In this document: positions 37,113-47,429 of the stretch, one piece after another
Position numbering within the stretch: the first letter of the stretch is position 1
How the letters are laid out: each line of letters starts with the position of its first letter
Assembly: GCF_001468125.1 (NCBI RefSeq)
Contig: NZ_LNYT01000007.1
Coordinates: 545,125 to 609,124, forward strand
DNA length: 64,000 nt
DNA from: Legionella rubrilucens
GTDB lineage: Bacteria > Pseudomonadota > Gammaproteobacteria > Legionellales > Legionellaceae
Direction of reading: 5' to 3'
Position numbers and translations under genes: made by a program
The notes under the pieces: model-generated
Told to the model about the DNA's origin: nothing
Databases searched by the model: none
The model's input: only the letters and a program-made list of their open reading frames with translations

Positions 37113-38045
37113 CTAAGGCAAGGCAAAATGCCAGTTCATGGCTTTGGACAATCCTTCCAGCATGATTTCACCGCGAATGCTGTTGCCTTTCGGATTGACG
37201 CGCGGGCTTAAGACGACAATGCCCGCTTTTCCAGGCACGGAGGCAATGGTATAACCGGAAACACCGCTTTTCGCCGGCATGCCGGTGCGAACCATGTGCG
37301 TGCCAGTTTCATCATACAGGCCGCAGGTAGCCATAATGGCCAGCGTGATTTTACAGGTTTCAAGGGAAATGACCTGTTCGCCCGTTTCCGGATTTCGCCC
37401 TCCATTAGCCAGCATCGTCGGTAAAAACAGCATTTGTTCAAGCATGGCTTCATAAGAACACAGGGCGAAATACAAATCGAGGGTTTCAATCACGTCGGTT
37501 CCCAGATTGTTGCGGCTCTTTAAGAGATACGCCAGGGAGCGGTTGCGATTGCCAGTGCGTTTTTCCGAAGCAAAGACCAGGGGATTCATTGTTAGTCGTT
37601 GATTAAAGAGTTTTTGTATCCAGTGTTCAAGCCAGGCAAACTGCTGCTCGCCCGTACCGGGAATACGCGAACACAGTGTAATGGCGCCGGCATTGAGCAT
37701 GGGGTTCGAAGGTTTGGGGCCAAATTGCTCAAGGCGGGTAATGGAGGCGAAATCATCGCCTGAGGGTTCGACTTTCACCCACTCAAACACCTGTTCAAAG
37801 CCAAACTCTTCCAGCAGACCAATTAAAGGCACCATTTTACCGGTACTTTGCAGGGTGACCGGTTGCAGCGGGTGATTGCTGTAAGACAACGGGCTTTCTC
37901 CCAGAGGATGCACGGCAATGGCTGTCAAATCCTGGTTCACATTGGCAAGCTCGGGAATGTAATCCGCTGTTTTTCCTTCCTGATTCAATTCCGCCTGATG
38001 AACCAGTTCTTCCAAGACCTTGATATTAATCAATTTTGTTGACAT
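37113..38045 (-). CDS. glsA: Glutaminase (GlsA type)
   Basis: Hydrolyses L-glutamine to glutamate and ammonia; a serine-dependent enzyme with the beta-lactamase-like fold. 310 residues, the usual length. STGK near residue 67 is the catalytic SxxK. NPMLNAGAI near residue 135, the YLLKSRNNL block and SGVSGYTIASVPGKAGI near the C-terminus are family signatures. It is convergent with the adhesin gene (23-base gap). A promoter with an internal palindrome precedes it. Confidence 0.95.
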   Translation of the reverse strand: MSTKLINIKVLEELVHQAELNQEGKTADYIPELANVNQDLTAIAVHPLGESPLSYSNHPLQPVTLQSTGKMVPLIGLLEEFGFEQVFEWVKVEPSGDDFASITRLEQFGPKPSNPMLNAGAITLCSRIPGTGEQQFAWLEHWIQKLFNQRLTMNPLVFASEKRTGNRNRSLAYLLKSRNNLGTDVIETLDLYFALCSYEAMLEQMLFLPTMLANGGRNPETGEQVISLETCKITLAIMATCGLYDETGTHMVRTGMPAKSGVSGYTIASVPGKAGIVVLSPRVNPKGNSIRGEIMLEGLSKAMNWHFALP

Positions 38046-38071
38046 AAGACCCTTGAGATCGAAAATCAGCC

Positions 38072-38100
38072 ATTATGCTAAATTTAGCACAGTAAAACAA
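38072..38100 (-). promoter_or_regulatory. glsA promoter with a perfect palindromic operator in its spacer
   Basis: On the minus strand TTGTTT (38100-38095), 17 bases, then CATAAT (38077-38072) form a good sigma-70 promoter 27 bases before the glsA ATG. The perfect 14-bp palindrome TGCTAAATTTAGCA (38076-38089) fills the spacer and overlaps the -10, so a dimeric regulator bound there would block polymerase. The regulator is unknown. Confidence 0.6.
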
Positions 38101-38244
38101 ATTAATTTTCAGCCCGTTTGTTGTTTTGTCAAATTGGGTGCGCGGCTTCGCTCAAAGAGTAAAATAATGTGCTATTATTTAACTTGTTGAGGAGATAATA
38201 ATCAAAATACAGTTTAAAGTAATAGCATTAAAATAAGGTATGGA

Positions 38245-38751
38245 ATGCTAAAAACAAAACTGGGTTTACTACCAGGTAGATCATGTTACCGGCCGAAATT
38301 AAAAAAAGAAAAAGGCTATACGATTTTTGAGCTGATGCTGGCTGCCGGCATTGTCGGCGTTCTGGCCGTTATATTTATTCCAAGTTATTTTCGTTATGTG
38401 ACACGGGTCAATATGACCACCGCCACAGCCGATATCAAGACGGTTGAAATGGCTATCGAAAAATACTACGGTGAAAACAACCAATACCCCCCTGATCTTG
38501 CCACCCTGGGCATCGCCCTGAGAGACCCCTGGGGCAACCCTTATCGTTATTTGAACATTTTAAACGGCGGTCCTGCAGCAAAAGGGATGGCCAGAAAAGA
38601 TAAAAATCTTGTTCCTATTAATTCGGACTATGATTTATATAGCAGCGGTGAGGATGGCGCTTCGGTATCCCCCTTGACGGCCAAGGCCAGTCAGGATGAT
38701 GTTGTGCGAGCGAACAACGGAGCTTACATTGGTCCTGCTGCTGATTATTAA
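38245..38751 (+). CDS. GspG-like pseudopilin
   Basis: 168 residues with a type IV prepilin signature. A basic leader ends in KEKG, cleavage would leave Tyr at +1 and Glu at +5 (YTIFELMLAAG), and a hydrophobic helix follows. The globular part resembles type II secretion GspG: AIEKYYGENNQYPPDL, RDPWGNPYRYLN and DYDLYSSGEDG, the last being the calcium-binding loop region. No other T2SS gene is nearby, so it may be an accessory pseudopilin rather than the main GspG. A Tyr at +1 is unusual (normally Phe or Met). The GGDEF-EAL gene starts 15 bases after its stop. Confidence 0.85.
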   Translation: MLKTKLGLLPGRSCYRPKLKKEKGYTIFELMLAAGIVGVLAVIFIPSYFRYVTRVNMTTATADIKTVEMAIEKYYGENNQYPPDLATLGIALRDPWGNPYRYLNILNGGPAAKGMARKDKNLVPINSDYDLYSSGEDGASVSPLTAKASQDDVVRANNGAYIGPAADY

Positions 38752-38765
38752 GCAAGGATTAGTCT

Positions 38766-41573
38766 ATGCAGACGGAAAGGCATTTCTTTCACAGCAGGGT
38801 CGCGAGGCGGATATTTTTATTGTTCGTTCTTTCCGCTTTAATTCCCATCGTCATTCTGGCCATTTTCCAGATTGCTCAGTTCAACCAGCAGGTTAAAGCC
38901 AACGAAGAAATTGCTGCACGAAAAGAGGTCAAAAGCCTTGGCATGGAGTTGGCCGGTACACTCTTTGAGCTTGGCGATCAAGTCGACTCGTTGGGGAAAA
39001 GCCTTGCCAATCTCAGCGAAAACGAGATTGTCACCGCAAAGGATAAACTGGTCAAAGCGGTACCTGGTTTCACCACCTTATCCATTAAAACCTCTGAGGG
39101 TAAGGTCATCCGTCTCACGGAAAAGCCGTCACCCATTCCTTTCCCTGCGATGAACTTAAATCCCGGTGATTGCAAATTGTTCTATTTTTCAGCAACAGGG
39201 CCTGCGAAGGGTCTCTATTTTGTCTGTCGGCCTAATCCCGCTTACGTTTTATTAGGCCAGGCGGATGAGCGTAAGCTATGGAACCTCTCGTTAAGCAACG
39301 ACGACAACTTATTGTGGATTGTCGATGGCGAGGGGCAGGTGGTTTTCAGTAACACCAAAGAGCCGCTGCCGGTTAACTACCGCGTCGTCAAACAAACGCA
39401 CACGCGTACCTTATCGAAAGAGCTCAATAATCAACCCTATTACGTGGCTTATTGGAGCCTTTTTCTTGATTACCGACTGCAGGGTAAAACCTGGGCTATT
39501 GTGCTTGCCCAGCCCAAATTAAGTTTCATCGCTCAGGCGAAATTTTTTGAAATTTTTCTACCGACCACCGTTTTAGCCTTGCTTTTAACCATGTTTTTAA
39601 GCCAGTCGCAAATCAGACGCTACCTGACCCCGCTTGAGCAATTAACGGATGCTACCCGCCGCCTGTCCAAACAGGATTTTGCCCCCACGCCGGTGATGAA
39701 GAGCAATGATGAATTTGAAGAGTTGGGTGATGCCTTTAATTCCATGTCCAGCCAGTTAAACCAGCAGTTTAAAGCCATGTCGATTATGTCAATGCTGGAT
39801 CAGGCGATCGTGGACAAAGCGAGTGTGCGCCGTGTGGTTGATATTCTGCACAGCCGTTTAAATGAGCTGGTACAGTATGACTGGTTGTTAATTGGTTTAG
39901 TGAAAGGTAAAACCAGGAAATCAGTGCGGATTTTTTTCGACAGCAAGACCGCAGTACCCGCTCCGCAGGAACCTGTACCCACTACCTCGGATGAACTGGC
40001 GCGTTACAGCCACTCACCGGAACTGACCTTAACCCTGCCTGAGGACGATGCGCCTTCCTTCCTTTCCTGGTTTAAAGTGAAACAAGCGCATTTCATTCTT
40101 TTTCCCATCATTCATAATGATCAGCCGGCCTCGATCGTCTGCCTCGGTTTTGGTGATAAAAAAAGGCGCGATGACTGTGATACGCAGCCTCTGCACGATA
40201 TTTTTCACCGCCTGTCGGTGGCTTTTACCCAGAATGAATGGCAGGAAAAATTATATCATCAGGCTCATTATGATGATTTGACGCAATTACCCAATCGTCT
40301 GGTGCTGCGCCAGCAATTAAGCGAGGTGCTGAAGCGCAGTGAGGAAGAAGGCGTTTATTGTCTGTTGATGTTTATTGATCTGGATAATTTTAAAGACATC
40401 AATGACTCGCTGGGGCATGGTGTGGGCGATCTGTTTTTAAGTCATGTGGCAAAAACCATGGCCAACTGCATTCGGGACAGAGGGCTGTTGAGCCGTTTGG
40501 GCGGCGATGAATTCACGGTACTGGTGGGGGATTTACCGACCCCTCAGCAGGCGAGAAGGACAGCGACTGAACTGGCTGAAGACCTGCTAGAAGCTCTGGA
40601 CAAACCGTTCAGAATAGGGGAGGAGGAGTTTATTGGGTCTGCAAGCATTGGTATTGTTATCCGCTCCACGCAGAATACCGGGGATGATTTGTTAAAATGC
40701 GCCGACATGTCCATGTATCAGGCGAAGAAAGGCGGCAAACACCGTTATGTTTTCTTCAGCGATGAGCTTGAAAAGCAGGTGATTGAACGCAATCAAATCC
40801 TTCAGGATTTAAATCTGGCCCTCAAGGAAAATCAGTTCGTCCTCTATTTTCAACCCCAGGTCGATGCCGCGAGCGGTAAACTGGTCAGTGCCGAAGTGCT
40901 GCTGCGCTGGCTTCATCCCAAGCGCGGCTTGTTGACTCCTCGGGTGTTTATCGCGCTGGCGGAGGAGACGAATAGCATCAACGTCATTGGTGAGTGGGTC
41001 ATGCGGGCAGCCTGCCAGCAGATCAAACAATGGCAGAAACAGGGGATTGTGGTGCCTCCTATCGGCGTTAATCTGGCCGCCAGACAATTTACTCAGGATA
41101 ACCTGTGCGAGTTACTCGTGTGCTGCGTGAGGGAGTCGGGGTTGGCTCCCGCTCAAATTGAATTGGAAATCACTGAAAGTACGTTAATCGATAATTTCCA
41201 TCAATCCATTGCCATCATGAATGAGTTGAAGACGGCGGGATTTAAATTGGCGCTCGATGATTTTGGTACTGGCTACTCGTCCATGAGTTATCTTAAAAAG
41301 ATGCCCATTGATGTCATGAAAATTGATCAAATTTTCATTGCCGATTTACTGACCAATCAGAAAAATTACAGTATTGTACGGGCTATCATCACCCTGGCGC
41401 AAAGCCTCGGTTTAAAACTGATTGCTGAGGGGATTGAAGAAAAACCGCAGGGCGACTTGCTTTGTCAGATGGGCTGTTTCATTCATCAGGGGTACTATTA
41501 CAGCAGACCTATCCCGGCACAGGATTTTTTTGAAAAATACCTGGCGTCGCAATTAACCGTTCTTCCCCATTAA
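38766..41573 (+). CDS. Membrane GGDEF-EAL c-di-GMP turnover protein
   Basis: 935 residues. A first membrane helix (~15-40) and a second (~265-285) enclose a ~220-residue periplasmic sensor domain. HAMP (~285-340), a GAF-like region (~345-480), GGDEF and EAL domains follow. GGDEF is intact at 579-583, but RDRG at the I-site lacks the final Asp, so feedback inhibition is unlikely. The EAL motif reads EVL (Glu710) with the other metal and catalytic residues kept ([32 protein letters not shown]), so phosphodiesterase activity is plausible. The 3' end overlaps the trpC 3' end by 21 bases in convergent orientation. Confidence 0.94.
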   Translation: MQTERHFFHSRVARRIFLLFVLSALIPIVILAIFQIAQFNQQVKANEEIAARKEVKSLGMELAGTLFELGDQVDSLGKSLANLSENEIVTAKDKLVKAVPGFTTLSIKTSEGKVIRLTEKPSPIPFPAMNLNPGDCKLFYFSATGPAKGLYFVCRPNPAYVLLGQADERKLWNLSLSNDDNLLWIVDGEGQVVFSNTKEPLPVNYRVVKQTHTRTLSKELNNQPYYVAYWSLFLDYRLQGKTWAIVLAQPKLSFIAQAKFFEIFLPTTVLALLLTMFLSQSQIRRYLTPLEQLTDATRRLSKQDFAPTPVMKSNDEFEELGDAFNSMSSQLNQQFKAMSIMSMLDQAIVDKASVRRVVDILHSRLNELVQYDWLLIGLVKGKTRKSVRIFFDSKTAVPAPQEPVPTTSDELARYSHSPELTLTLPEDDAPSFLSWFKVKQAHFILFPIIHNDQPASIVCLGFGDKKRRDDCDTQPLHDIFHRLSVAFTQNEWQEKLYHQAHYDDLTQLPNRLVLRQQLSEVLKRSEEEGVYCLLMFIDLDNFKDINDSLGHGVGDLFLSHVAKTMANCIRDRGLLSRLGGDEFTVLVGDLPTPQQARRTATELAEDLLEALDKPFRIGEEEFIGSASIGIVIRSTQNTGDDLLKCADMSMYQAKKGGKHRYVFFSDELEKQVIERNQILQDLNLALKENQFVLYFQPQVDAASGKLVSAEVLLRWLHPKRGLLTPRVFIALAEETNSINVIGEWVMRAACQQIKQWQKQGIVVPPIGVNLAARQFTQDNLCELLVCCVRESGLAPAQIELEITESTLIDNFHQSIAIMNELKTAGFKLALDDFGTGYSSMSYLKKMPIDVMKIDQIFIADLLTNQKNYSIVRAIITLAQSLGLKLIAEGIEEKPQGDLLCQMGCFIHQGYYYSRPIPAQDFFEKYLASQLTVLPH

Positions 41574-42332
41574 TTCATCCAGCTTGGCGCCAATGTCTGG
41601 CCTGCGCATCAGGCTCTCGCCAATTAAAAAGGTGTTAATGCCATGGCGCTGCATGAGTTCAATGTCTGCACGGGTGTTAATGCCGCTTTCGGTAATCAGG
41701 CATTTGTCCAGAGGCAGGAGGTGTTTTAAATCAACACTGGTGTGGATGTCGGTTTTGAAGGTGTGCAGGCTGCGGTTGTTGATGCCCATGAGGGGTGTGG
41801 GCAGCGGCAGGGCGCGCTCCAGCTCCTCGCGGGTATGGCTCTCCACCAGCACGGCCATGCCTAATTCCTGTGCGATTTGACAATAATCCCGCAATTGACT
41901 GTCATCAAGCAGGGCCACTATCAATAAAATGCAATCTGCACCCATGACTCTGCTTTCAAAAACCTGGTAACTGTCGATGATGAAATCCTTTCGCAACACG
42001 GGCAGGGAAGAATGAGTCCGTGCGATGTGCAGATTGACCGCATCACCCTGAAAGAAGGGCTTGTCCGTTAGCACCGACAGACAGGCTGCGCCATGAGCTT
42101 CATAAATCCGGGCAATGGCGGCCACATCAAAATCAGCACGGATTAAACCTTTGCTGGGGGACGCTTTTTTAATTTCGGCAATGATAGCCGGGTTTTTTAC
42201 CTGAAGCGCCTGCACAAAATCACGCATGGGCGGCAGTTCGGTCATTTGCAGACTGGATAAGGGCTGTTGTTGTTTGGCCAGCGCCACATCGTGGCGCTTT
42301 TGTTCGGCTATTTTGTCTAAAATGCTGTTCAT
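41553..42332 (-). CDS. trpC: Indole-3-glycerol phosphate synthase
   Basis: Converts CdRP to indole-3-glycerol phosphate, a late step of tryptophan synthesis. 259 residues. [41 protein letters not shown] and [12 protein letters not shown] are the TIM-barrel signatures, with catalytic Lys and Glu in place. It is a single-function enzyme with no TrpF fusion. The start overlaps trpD by 4 bases. It is the last gene of the long minus-strand operon and its stop overlaps the end of the GGDEF-EAL gene. Confidence 0.97.
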   Translation of the reverse strand: MNSILDKIAEQKRHDVALAKQQQPLSSLQMTELPPMRDFVQALQVKNPAIIAEIKKASPSKGLIRADFDVAAIARIYEAHGAACLSVLTDKPFFQGDAVNLHIARTHSSLPVLRKDFIIDSYQVFESRVMGADCILLIVALLDDSQLRDYCQIAQELGMAVLVESHTREELERALPLPTPLMGINNRSLHTFKTDIHTSVDLKHLLPLDKCLITESGINTRADIELMQRHGINTFLIGESLMRRPDIGAKLDELMGKNG

Positions 42333-43354
42333 GAGTTAAGACCGGATTGCTGGGTTAAATCCCTGAGTTGATAAAAATGCGCTTTGGCAATGCCTGAATC
42401 AATGGCTTTTGCCGCTAAGGCAATGCCTTCATGGATGTCCGCGGCAAGATCATTGCAATAGAGGGCTGCGGCGGTGTTTAAAAGGATGATATCGCGTGCC
42501 GGACCCTTTTCGCCGGCGAGGACCTGTTCAATCAACTGCAGGCTTTCTGCTGGTGAGTTGACTAAAATACCCTGCAGCGAGGGGTGGTATAAACCATAAT
42601 CGGCGGGATCCAGCGTCCATTGTTTAAATTCCCCTTTGCTGTACTCGATCACGTCAGCCACGGCGTTAATGCTCAATTCATCCAGTCCGTCCCGGGCATG
42701 GATCACCAGGGCGCGCTCACTGCCCAAATTGGCCAGTACCTCGGCGATGGGTCGAAGCAGGCGTTCGGCGTACACGCCCACGACCTGTCGTTTAACCCGG
42801 GCGGGATTGACCAGCGGGCCTAAGAGATTAAAGAAGCTTCGGATACCCAATTGCTGCCTTGCATTGCGAACATGCTGCAGGGCTTTGTGAAAATGAGGCG
42901 CGAAAAGGAAACAAACCCCTTGCGTTTGCATGCAGGTTTTTAATTCCTCGTCCGTTAAGTCCAGTTTGAAACCGGCCTGCATCAGGAGATCGGAACTGCC
43001 GCTTGAACTGGAGACGGACCGGTTGCCATGTTTGGCTACTTTAGCGCCGGAGGCCGCGGCCACAATGCTGCTTAGGGTTGAGACATTAAACGTGTTCTTG
43101 CCGTCTCCGCCCGTACCGACGATGTCAATCAGCCCTTCACCTAAATCGATGCAATGCGCAAAATCCATCATTACCTGGGCTGCGGCAGTTAATTCCTCAA
43201 CGGTTTCGCCTTTCATGCGCATCAAGGCCAGGAAGGCGGCAATTTGCCCGTCCTGAAGCTCGCCCTGCATGCAGGCTTTCATGATGGCCTGCATCGCTTC
43301 AGCGGTTAAGTGCTGGCCTTCAATGAGATGCTCAAAGAGTTTATTGGTATTCAT
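42329..43354 (-). CDS. trpD: Anthranilate phosphoribosyltransferase
   Basis: Transfers phosphoribose from PRPP to anthranilate. 341 residues. [17 protein letters not shown] is the PRPP site, [15 protein letters not shown] the anthranilate/phosphate loop, and [10 protein letters not shown] the conserved C-terminal segment. It overlaps trpG by 14 bases and trpC by 4, which implies tight coupling. Confidence 0.97.
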   Translation of the reverse strand: MNTNKLFEHLIEGQHLTAEAMQAIMKACMQGELQDGQIAAFLALMRMKGETVEELTAAAQVMMDFAHCIDLGEGLIDIVGTGGDGKNTFNVSTLSSIVAAASGAKVAKHGNRSVSSSSGSSDLLMQAGFKLDLTDEELKTCMQTQGVCFLFAPHFHKALQHVRNARQQLGIRSFFNLLGPLVNPARVKRQVVGVYAERLLRPIAEVLANLGSERALVIHARDGLDELSINAVADVIEYSKGEFKQWTLDPADYGLYHPSLQGILVNSPAESLQLIEQVLAGEKGPARDIILLNTAAALYCNDLAADIHEGIALAAKAIDSGIAKAHFYQLRDLTQQSGLNS

Positions 43355-43910
43355 GATTAAGAAAATGACTCAATAAAGTTAACCCGTGTTCGCTTAAAAT
43401 CGCTTCCGGGTGAAATTGTAGACCAAATAACGGGTATTGACGATGGGAGATGGCCATAATGGTGTTATCGGCCCAGGCATCAATGGCAAAGCACGTGGGC
43501 AGGGTCGCGCAATCGACGGCAAGGGAATGGTAACGGGTGGCCTGAAAGGGATTGGGTAATCCCTTAAACAGTCCCTGTTTATGATGCACAATGGGAGACG
43601 TCTTGCCATGGATAATCTCGGGAGCCCGGTGAATTTGACCGCCGAACGCATAGGCTAAGCATTGATGCCCCAGGCAAATGCCTAAAATGGGTATCTGCTG
43701 ATAAAAATGCTGGATGGCCGCCACGGAAATACCTGCCTCCTGTGGGCTTTTGGGTCCGGGTGAAATGACTAAGTGGCTGGGCGCGAGCTGCTCTATTTCG
43801 CTTAAGTCAATCCTGTCATGGGCTGCGACATGGACATCAGCGCCAAGGGTTTGAAAATAATGAACCAGGTTATAGGTAAACGAATCGTAGTTATCAATAA
43901 TTAACAGCAT
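43341..43910 (-). CDS. trpG: Anthranilate/aminodeoxychorismate synthase glutamine amidotransferase subunit
   Basis: Class I glutamine amidotransferase that supplies ammonia to TrpE (and possibly PabB). 189 residues from the ATG at 43910. A GTG at 43916 that overlaps the lptB stop is an alternative start and would give translational coupling. The triad is visible: LGICLGHQCLAYAFGG holds the nucleophilic Cys, and QFHPEAILSEHG the His and Glu. LLIIDNYDSFTYNLVHYF is the typical N-terminus. TrpE is not encoded in this window, so the synthase partner lies elsewhere, and dual use in folate synthesis is possible. Confidence 0.95.
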   Translation of the reverse strand: MLLIIDNYDSFTYNLVHYFQTLGADVHVAAHDRIDLSEIEQLAPSHLVISPGPKSPQEAGISVAAIQHFYQQIPILGICLGHQCLAYAFGGQIHRAPEIIHGKTSPIVHHKQGLFKGLPNPFQATRYHSLAVDCATLPTCFAIDAWADNTIMAISHRQYPLFGLQFHPEAILSEHGLTLLSHFLNHEYQ

Positions 43911-43912
43911 GA

Positions 43913-44638
43913 TCACAAGGTAAATTCATCGCCCAGATAAACTGCGCGAACTTGTTGATTGGCGAGAATGGCATCTGGCGTTCCTTCACAAAGCAATTGC
44001 CCCTGGCTGACGATATAGGCCCGGCCGCAGATGTCTAAGGTTTCACGCACATTGTGATCGGTAATCAAGACGCCGATGTTTTTATCGCAAAGGTGCGAAA
44101 TGATTTTTTTAATATCCAGTACGGAAATGGGATCAACGCCCGCAAAGGGTTCATCAAGCAGTATGAACGTGGGCTCGATCGCTAAAGCGCGGGCGATTTC
44201 CACACGGCGGCGCTCACCGCCCGACAGACTCATCCCCAGGTTTTTGCGTAAATGGGTGATGTGGAATTCTTCTAAAAGCTGGTTGAGTTTTTTCTGACGT
44301 GCCGGCTCATCCAGATCATTGCGTAATTGCAGGATGGAATAAATGTTGTCATTCACCGTCATTTTGCGAAACACGGAGGCTTCCTGGGGGAGGTAACCAA
44401 TGCCCATGCGGGCACGCTGGTGCATGGGAGCCCGGGTGACATCCTGATTATCAAGAATAATACGGCCTTCATCACAGGACTGCAATCCGACGATCATGTA
44501 GAAACAGGTGGTTTTACCCGCGCCATTGGGGCCTAAGAGGCCGACGCATTCGCCGCGATTAATCGACAGGCTCACGCCATTAACCACGGTGCGGGTTTTG
44601 AATGATTTTTTTAAATGCTCAGCCCGAAGGGAAGTCAT
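43913..44638 (-). CDS. lptB: LPS export ABC transporter ATPase LptB
   Basis: Cytoplasmic ATPase of the LptB2FGC complex that extracts LPS from the inner membrane. 241 residues. Walker A is [10 protein letters not shown]-loop [10 protein letters not shown], signature [15 protein letters not shown], Walker [10 protein letters not shown] and the H-switch ITDHNVRE. It sits directly after lptA (4-base overlap), the conserved lptCAB order. lptF and lptG are elsewhere. Confidence 0.97.
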   Translation of the reverse strand: MTSLRAEHLKKSFKTRTVVNGVSLSINRGECVGLLGPNGAGKTTCFYMIVGLQSCDEGRIILDNQDVTRAPMHQRARMGIGYLPQEASVFRKMTVNDNIYSILQLRNDLDEPARQKKLNQLLEEFHITHLRKNLGMSLSGGERRRVEIARALAIEPTFILLDEPFAGVDPISVLDIKKIISHLCDKNIGVLITDHNVRETLDICGRAYIVSQGQLLCEGTPDAILANQQVRAVYLGDEFTL

Positions 44639-45177
44639 GTCGTCTTCTCAAATTTTTTGACATCCTTTTTCTCAGGATGAATGACAATTAAGGTACGCAA
44701 TTGACCGTCGCTTTGCGATACCACATGTTGTTTCAGGGTATCATAACTGATTTTTGGTGCCGAGAAGGAATTGTTACCCTGTTCCACCCGGGCATTGCCT
44801 ATCAGTTCAATGAGATGCTTGTCTGGATAATAGCGGATGGTGTTGGCATAAGCATGCAGCAGGGGTTTGTCCAGGGCTGTTTGTGTCCAATAATGGGCCT
44901 GATTGTCTTTGTCGCCCTCGGCAATAGCAACGACCAGCTTGTTTTGCTGATTGCCTTCGGTGACAGCACGGGCGGCGCGCAGATGGGTGGTTCCCTGATC
45001 CAGTTCAACATGGCCCTCGTAGACGCCGCGGTGGGTCTGCTGACTTAAATCGGCGGCATCTGCGGACAGTTCCATGACTTTTTCGCGATCATCCGGCATG
45101 GCTGACAGCGTTTGCCAGGACAGCAGCAACACGCCAAAGGCAAGAAATGAAATCAATTTACGCATCACGAGGCTCAT
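44635..45177 (-). CDS. lptA: LPS transport periplasmic bridge protein LptA
   Basis: 180 residues with an N-terminal signal peptide ([19 protein letters not shown]). The rest is a beta-jellyroll OstA domain with the typical [30 protein letters not shown] start and [17 protein letters not shown] end. It polymerises between LptC and LptD to carry LPS across the periplasm. It overlaps lptC by 20 bases and lptB by 4. Confidence 0.93.
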   Translation of the reverse strand: MSLVMRKLISFLAFGVLLLSWQTLSAMPDDREKVMELSADAADLSQQTHRGVYEGHVELDQGTTHLRAARAVTEGNQQNKLVVAIAEGDKDNQAHYWTQTALDKPLLHAYANTIRYYPDKHLIELIGNARVEQGNNSFSAPKISYDTLKQHVVSQSDGQLRTLIVIHPEKKDVKKFEKTT

Positions 45178-45733
45178 AAGTAGCGCGCGCTCCGCTCAGT
45201 AGCTGAACATGCTTTTGCTCAAGGTAAGCTTTCATGCCCTGCGAGTGGACAATGCTTCCCGGACGTTCAAAAATGACATCGAGGGCGGAGGTTGCAAGTT
45301 TTTGTTGAGGAAAATAGGTTAATTCGTCCGTTTTAAGGGTGCTTTCTTCGGTATGCGCATCGCCTCCCTGATGGACTATCACCTGCTTTAAGAAGGTAAT
45401 TTCTTCACCACGGTGAATTGCCCGGGCCGAATTGGCGCGGATTTCCCAGTCGGGTTGATCATCCTGCGCAATGACAATACGGGGTAACTTAAGCAGGTGA
45501 GTATCCTGCCTGGGAATGTGCCGTAATTCCGGCGTCTCGATGTAATTGGCCAGTTTACCCTTCTCATCAAACTGCCTGACGGCGAGGCCTGTGATGATAG
45601 TATCTGCGGTAATGGACAGGGTTCGTTTATCCAGGCGAATGGCCGAGTCGGAGGAACTGGCAAAATAGTAGCCTGAGAAGGCCAGGGTTACCAGGGCGCA
45701 AAAGAGCCACACTGCCTGCTTGGCCGCGTTCAT
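45158..45733 (-). CDS. lptC: LPS export protein LptC
   Basis: 191 residues: one N-terminal membrane helix (AVWLFCALVTLAFSGYYF) and a periplasmic jellyroll with GLAVRQFDEKGKLANYIETPELRHIP, typical of LptC. It anchors LptA to the LptBFG transporter. It overlaps kdsC by 4 bases and lptA by 20. Identity rests on topology, the N-terminal domain pattern and the conserved kdsC-lptC-lptA-lptB order. Confidence 0.93.
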   Translation of the reverse strand: MNAAKQAVWLFCALVTLAFSGYYFASSSDSAIRLDKRTLSITADTIITGLAVRQFDEKGKLANYIETPELRHIPRQDTHLLKLPRIVIAQDDQPDWEIRANSARAIHRGEEITFLKQVIVHQGGDAHTEESTLKTDELTYFPQQKLATSALDVIFERPGSIVHSQGMKAYLEQKHVQLLSGARATYEPRDA

Positions 45734-46257
45734 GAGGCAAAATACCCCGCTAAAGCAGCATCCTGTTTCTGCTGGGCGCTGAGTAACAAATCGCAGACTT
45801 CGCGTACCGCGCCGCGGCCGCCATGCTGATCGGTTACCCAGGCGGCAAATTCCTTGACCTGCCTGACCGCATTGGCCACGGCAATGCCCATACCGACGCG
45901 TTGAATAATCGGTAAATCGGGCAGATCATCGCCGATGTAGGCGATTTCATCCAGAGCAAAGCCCAGACGTTCCCGCAGTTGCTCAAAGGCGCTGCGCTTG
46001 TCGACCTGGCCTTTAAAATAGTGCGTGATGCCTAATTGCTGCATGCGATGATCAATCACGGCATTGCGGGCCGTGGTAATGACGGCGACTTCAATGCCGG
46101 CGGCCATCAGCAGTTTGAGTCCCATGCCGTCCTGGACATGAAAGGCCTTTAATTCATTGCCATGGTTATCAATGTACAGCAGACCGTCGGTTAAAACCCC
46201 ATCGACATCGCAGATGAGGCATCGAATTTTTTTTGCTTTTTCAATCAGGTTGTTCAT
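45730..46257 (-). CDS. kdsC: 3-deoxy-D-manno-octulosonate 8-phosphate phosphatase
   Basis: HAD-superfamily phosphatase releasing Kdo from Kdo-8-phosphate for lipid A core assembly. 175 residues from the ATG at 46257, which has AAGG just upstream; in-frame starts further up lie inside kdsD. DVDGVLTDG is the nucleophile motif, HVQDGMGLKLL and ITTARN the second block, and YIGDDLPDLPII the Mg-binding end. It starts 11 bases after kdsD. Confidence 0.96.
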   Translation of the reverse strand: MNNLIEKAKKIRCLICDVDGVLTDGLLYIDNHGNELKAFHVQDGMGLKLLMAAGIEVAVITTARNAVIDHRMQQLGITHYFKGQVDKRSAFEQLRERLGFALDEIAYIGDDLPDLPIIQRVGMGIAVANAVRQVKEFAAWVTDQHGGRGAVREVCDLLLSAQQKQDAALAGYFAS

Positions 46258-46267
46258 GTTTTTCGCC

Positions 46268-47230
46268 TTAAAAAACACCTGCGCGCAGCAGGTCATGAAG
46301 ATGGATGACGGCAACGGGTTTTTGTTCTTCATCAATAACCACCAGGGAGGTGATGGTGTATTTTTGCATAATGGCCAGGGCTTCTGCTGCCAGTGTACCG
46401 GCCTTGATGGTTTTGCATTGCCGGCTCATGACCTCGGTCAGCGGCGTGGTATTGATGTCAAAATGCCTGGTGAGGGTGCGGCGAATGTCCCCGTCGGTAT
46501 AAACGCCGGTTAAACGGCCATGGCTATCCACCACGCAGGTCATGCCCAGTTTTTTTGCCGTGACTTCAATCAGCGCTTCGCTGATGGTGGCTCGTTCGCT
46601 GACCAGCGGCAATTCTTCGCCGCGGTGGCAGAGTTCATCGATTTTAAGCAGCAGGCGCCGGCCCAATGCACCGCCGGGATGTGAAAGAGCAAAATCTTCG
46701 GCGCTGAAGCCTTTGGCCTGCAGGAGGGCAATGGCTAAGGCATCACCCATGACCAGCGACACGGTGGTACTGGTCGTCGGCGCAAGGCCAAGCGGGCAGG
46801 CTTCCTGTTCAATGCTGATGTCCAGATTCACATCGGCGGTTTTAGCCAGTGTCGACTGGTTGTTGCCGGTTAAGGCAACTAAAGGGATCTCCAAACGTTT
46901 CAAGAGGGGAAGGAGAACCACGATTTCGCTGGTATTGCCTGAATTGGAAATGGCTAAGACCACATCCTGCCGGGTAATCATACCCAAATCGCCATGACAG
47001 GCTTCGCCGGGATGCATAAAAAAGGCAGGCGTGCCGGTGCTGGCCAGGGTGGCGGCTATTTTATTGGCAATATGACCGGATTTTCCCATACCGGTAACCA
47101 CCACGCGGCCTTTGCAGGCAAGCAGGATTTCGCAGGCTTTTTCAAAGCGTTCGTCGATGCGTTGCGTCAAGTCAAAAACGGCTCTCGCTTCGGTTTCGAT
47201 AACGGCAAGACCTAATTGGCAAAAATTCAT
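46268..47230 (-). CDS. kdsD: D-arabinose 5-phosphate isomerase
   Basis: Interconverts ribulose 5-phosphate and arabinose 5-phosphate, the first step to Kdo. 321 residues from the ATG at 47230. The SIS domain contains GRVVVTGMGKSGHIANKIAATLASTGTP and ISNSGNTSEIV. Two CBS domains follow (~residues 205-320; GRLTGVYTDGDIRRTL and ITSLVVIDEEQKPVAVIHLHDLL). It is the first gene of the minus-strand operon and diverges from mlaF. Confidence 0.96.
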   Translation of the reverse strand: MNFCQLGLAVIETEARAVFDLTQRIDERFEKACEILLACKGRVVVTGMGKSGHIANKIAATLASTGTPAFFMHPGEACHGDLGMITRQDVVLAISNSGNTSEIVVLLPLLKRLEIPLVALTGNNQSTLAKTADVNLDISIEQEACPLGLAPTTSTTVSLVMGDALAIALLQAKGFSAEDFALSHPGGALGRRLLLKIDELCHRGEELPLVSERATISEALIEVTAKKLGMTCVVDSHGRLTGVYTDGDIRRTLTRHFDINTTPLTEVMSRQCKTIKAGTLAAEALAIMQKYTITSLVVIDEEQKPVAVIHLHDLLRAGVF

Positions 47231-47429
47231 TAGAGGATGAATGTTTGTTAAGCTGGCGGCTATTGTAACAGAAACGATTTTTCTTTGCATGCGCGACAAG
47301 AATAACCAGAATACTGCCAGACAGTTCCGGGGGAGATGAGGGGGGCGGGTAATTCTTTCATTCTATTGAGAAAAGAATGCCTGCGGCAAAAGGCTGGTTT
47401 AAAATTCGCAAAATTGTATCCTTCCAGTA

